Shown piece after piece: positions 34,055 to 35,920 of a stretch of 35,920 bases of DNA. Position 1 is the stretch's first letter, and each line of letters starts with the position of its first letter. Origin of the DNA: Anabaena subtropica FACHB-260 (GTDB taxonomy: Bacteria; Cyanobacteriota; Cyanobacteriia; Cyanobacteriales; Nostocaceae); NCBI RefSeq assembly GCF_014697105.1, contig NZ_JACJRF010000052.1, positions 1 through 35,920 on the forward strand, written 5' to 3'. Both the position numbers and the translations under genes were made by a program. The notes under the pieces were generated by a model. The model saw only the letters and a list, made by a program, of their open reading frames with translations, made no database searches and had not been told where the DNA came from.

Positions 34055-34060
34055 GAGGAA
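34055..34060 (+). promoter_or_regulatory. Ribosome-binding site of the second avaK-like gene
   Basis: GAGGAA lies eight bases before the ATG at 34069, a better Shine-Dalgarno match than its paralogue has. Confidence 0.7.
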
Positions 34061-34068
34061 AAACCACA

Positions 34069-34983
34069 ATGGTACTTTACAAATTAGCCGATTTTGATCC
34101 CAATTATCAAGACTCATTTCAAGGTAATGATATTAAGGGACTTGGTGTCTATACAGAAAGAAGTGATGAAAAAATTGGTACAGTCAACGATGTTTTAGTG
34201 GATGATGAAGGTCATTTCCGTTATTTGCTTGTTGACTTAGGTTTTTGGATTTTTGGTAAAAAAGTTTTATTACCAGTTGGTCGTTCTCGCATTGACTATG
34301 GCGCTGGCCGCGTTTATGCAATTGGTATGACCAGAGAGCAAGCTGAAGATTTACCTGAATTCAATGACCGTTTAGCTGCTGATTACGACTACGAAGAACA
34401 GGTACGTGGTGTATATCGCAATCCCCGTTACACTAACAGAACTGAGTCTTTGGAAGCGTCAGCACCTTTAGAAACATCAACACCTCTAGAAGCTTCTGCA
34501 CCATTAGACACAAGCTATAAAACAACCACACCTTCTTATTCCCGTGATACTTACAAATACGAACAAGAGCCTTCTTTGTTCGGACTCAATGAGCAAGATC
34601 ATCAAACTCTGAGACTTTATGAAGAACGGTTGATTGCTAATAAACGCCGTCAGAAAACTGGTGAAGTAGCTGTTGGTAAGCACATTGAAACGGAAACTGC
34701 ACGGGTTGCAGTACCAGTGGAAAGAGAAAGAGTTGTGATTGAACGTATTACACCAACAGATGCTGGGACTACCGTTGCTCCTGGTACAGCTAACTTCCGT
34801 GAAGGGGAAGTTGCGCGCGTAGAACTGCATGAAGAAACTGCTGACGTTCGCAAAGAAGCTTTTGTGCGTGAGGAAGTTAGAGTTCAAAAAGTTGTCGAGC
34901 ATGACACTGTTGAAGCTCAAGAAAAAATCCGTCGTGAAGAATTAGACGTGAATACTGCGGGTCTTCCCATTGAAGAACGCTAA
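34069..34983 (+). CDS. AvaK-like protein, second paralogue (PRC-barrel plus DUF2382)
   Basis: A 304-residue paralogue of the gene before it, beginning MVLYKLADFDPNYQDSFQGN. The PRC-barrel spans about 1-100 (IGTVNDVLVDDEGHFRYLLV) and DUF2382 about 180-297 (LRLYEERLIANKRRQKTGEV, KHIETETARVAVPVERERVV and RKEAFVREEVRVQKVVEHDT). The DUF2382 parts of the two paralogues are nearly identical in long blocks, the barrels less so. The linker (about 127-150) contains hexad repeats of the PLEASA/PLETST type that the paralogue lacks. Separated from the first gene by a terminator, it has its own ribosome-binding site. Likely a soluble, charged stress or cell-differentiation protein. Confidence 0.9.
   Translation: MVLYKLADFDPNYQDSFQGNDIKGLGVYTERSDEKIGTVNDVLVDDEGHFRYLLVDLGFWIFGKKVLLPVGRSRIDYGAGRVYAIGMTREQAEDLPEFNDRLAADYDYEEQVRGVYRNPRYTNRTESLEASAPLETSTPLEASAPLDTSYKTTTPSYSRDTYKYEQEPSLFGLNEQDHQTLRLYEERLIANKRRQKTGEVAVGKHIETETARVAVPVERERVVIERITPTDAGTTVAPGTANFREGEVARVELHEETADVRKEAFVREEVRVQKVVEHDTVEAQEKIRREELDVNTAGLPIEER
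34447..34515 (+). repeat. Hexapeptide-coding repeat in the linker of the second avaK-like gene
   Basis: Four imperfect 18-base units encode SLEASA, PLETST, PLEASA and PLDTS. Codon use varies between units, so the repeat is not recent. Confidence 0.7.
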
Positions 34984-35034
34984 TCTTTGATGAATTGAGT
35001 TATTAGTTATTAGCTAGTAACTCGATTTAATGTG

Positions 35035-35078
35035 GTACAGGTAAGACTTTATATGCTCAATATCAGCTTTACCTGTAC
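35035..35078. repeat. Perfect inverted repeat upstream of the third DUF2382 gene
   Basis: GTACAGGTAA (35035-35044) and TTACCTGTAC (35069-35078) are perfect reverse complements with a 24-base loop. It lies 40-83 bases before the ATG at 35118. It could be an operator, a leader structure or the end of the preceding transcript (no T-run). Confidence 0.6.
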
Positions 35079-35117
35079 TTGTAATAATTCTAGAGATAAA
35101 TTTTAAAAGTACATTAT

Positions 35118-35663
35118 ATGTCTGACTATTTAGCCGCAGAAACACCAACTAACCGGAAAATAACTGATAATTCAACTGAGCCAGACAATAACCATATAAT
35201 TGAGGAAGAGAAGAATATTCGTTTATTGGCAGAAAGGCTGATAGTTGACAGAAATAAACAAAAAATTGGTGAAGTCGTTGTCCGCAAGGTAATCGAAACC
35301 CAGATGGTGCAAGTTCCAGTGCGGCGAGAGAAGCTGATTGTGGAACAAATTGGCCAAGAACACAAACAACTTGCAGAGATTGATTTAAGCCAAGGAGAAA
35401 TTACTGGGATTGAATTAACTCAAAGCGTTAGTCATGAATTATCGGGCTGGGATAGTGGCTTAAGTGTGAGTGGTAACTTTAGTTCTCCTAAAATTGCTAG
35501 TTTATTATTAAATGCGATCGCTCTAGAACGCAAACATGGTTGTCAGCACGTGCTAGTCTCCATCGTGGTTGAAGATGAAGAACATCGAAAAAAATACCAA
35601 GAGTGGTTTGACCGTTGTTCTCAAGGTCAACTACCAAAACGCCCAGAATTAGCGGATACCTAG
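35118..35663 (+). CDS. Half-DUF2382 protein, third member of the array
   Basis: A 181-residue protein with one DUF2382-like half at about 33-75 (IRLLAERLIVDRNKQKIGEV and RKVIETQMVQVPVRREKLIV), matching the first half of the DUF2382 repeat in the neighbours. It has no PRC-barrel. The C-terminal 80 residues (for example SSPKIASLLLNAIALERKHG, then HVLVSIVVEDEEHRKKYQEW) are not similar to the neighbours and form a separate alpha/beta segment. There is no signal peptide. Its start has no evident Shine-Dalgarno sequence. Its position suggests a truncated or re-fused descendant of the avaK-like genes. Function unknown. Confidence 0.85.
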   Translation: MSDYLAAETPTNRKITDNSTEPDNNHIIEEEKNIRLLAERLIVDRNKQKIGEVVVRKVIETQMVQVPVRREKLIVEQIGQEHKQLAEIDLSQGEITGIELTQSVSHELSGWDSGLSVSGNFSSPKIASLLLNAIALERKHGCQHVLVSIVVEDEEHRKKYQEWFDRCSQGQLPKRPELADT

Positions 35664-35920
35664 TATTTCACCAACCCAAAATTGCTAGGCTAAGGCAAGC
35701 AGGGAGAGCAGGGGAAGAAAGAGATTTTTTTGCTGCTATTAACCTTGCAAACTTAACTTGGCAGACTACTAGTCAAAGAGGAGGCAGGGCAGGGGACAAT
35801 ACGGTTCGGTTAACAATACCTTAGCCAAAATAAGAGGATGAAGAGAGAGGGCCGATGTAGTAGAGTTATTGTCTCTCACAACGACAACTCAAAAACCACA
35901 ATCAGCCCATGCCCGATATC
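35664..35920. other. Right-edge non-coding stretch
   Basis: About 257 bases rich in purine tracts (AGGGAGAGCAGGGGAAGAAA near 35700), without supported coding potential. A short open frame here runs over low-complexity DNA and is not credible. The window ends before the next gene. Confidence 0.45.

Noticed and set aside
34504-34920. Long antisense open frame over the second avaK-like gene
   Set aside because: It is a shadow of a well-supported gene; the translation is low in recognisable features and a similar shadow occurs under the paralogue.
35615-35824. Open frame of 69 residues at the right edge
   Set aside because: It overlaps the end of the third DUF2382 gene and runs through purine-rich low-complexity DNA, with no ribosome-binding site or family features.

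Overview
The window looks like chromosomal DNA from a filamentous, heterocyst-forming cyanobacterium of the Nostoc/Anabaena group. Supporting signs are the 5' part of psbA (photosystem II D1) at the left edge, frequent HIP1 octamers (GCGATCGC), heptanucleotide short tandem repeats and small palindromic dispersed repeats typical of these genomes, two Ser/Thr kinases with an N-terminal Cys-rich ribbon, and two proteins of the AvaK type (PRC-barrel plus DUF2382; AvaK is known as an akinete marker in Anabaena variabilis). The genus is an inference from family resemblance, not from a database search. Most of the window is ordinary core and accessory chromosome. I see no prophage, transposase, CRISPR array, tRNA or rRNA.

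Layout. 1-5217 (all minus): psbA fragment, a CNNM/CBS membrane protein, and cobalamin-dependent methionine synthase metH. 5607-9797: a small cyanobacterial protein, a DUF4336 protein, an aldo/keto reductase and a Tat/lipoprotein-type solute-binding protein. 9816-11293: AT-rich and repeat-rich spacers flanking a small coiled-coil protein gene. 11294-14021 (minus): a Crp/Fnr regulator, a DUF2232 membrane protein and a CobT-like phosphoribosyltransferase. 14699-18730 (plus): a 1343-residue protein joining a coiled coil, a long acidic Pro/Thr/Ser-rich linker and a C-terminal Hsp70/actin-like ATPase module; a degenerate metallo-beta-lactamase-fold protein follows. 19700-22987 (minus): an RDD membrane protein, rpmG-rpsR and an RNase II/R-family exonuclease. 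23179-27063 (minus): two paralogous membrane Ser/Thr kinases. 27191-30412: an orphan adenylate-forming ligase, moeA, and a small two-helix membrane protein. 30897-35663 (plus): a transketolase whose motifs resemble the animal type, then three successive DUF2382 genes.

Functional links. metH uses methylcobalamin and the nearby CobT-like enzyme belongs to lower-ligand activation for cobamides. rpmG-rpsR with the exonuclease is a familiar ribosome/RNA-processing grouping. The two kinases share a C-terminal domain beyond the membrane helix and arose by duplication. The transketolase-avaK segment may be a stress or dormancy locus, but that is inference.

The most unusual features are: small dispersed repeats that sit inside reading frames and are translated (moeA, the 118-residue membrane protein, and heptamer-type linkers in metH, one kinase and moeA); the Hsp70-like fusion protein; the animal-like transketolase beside the avaK-type array; and an 87-bp nested inverted repeat between rpsR and the exonuclease gene.
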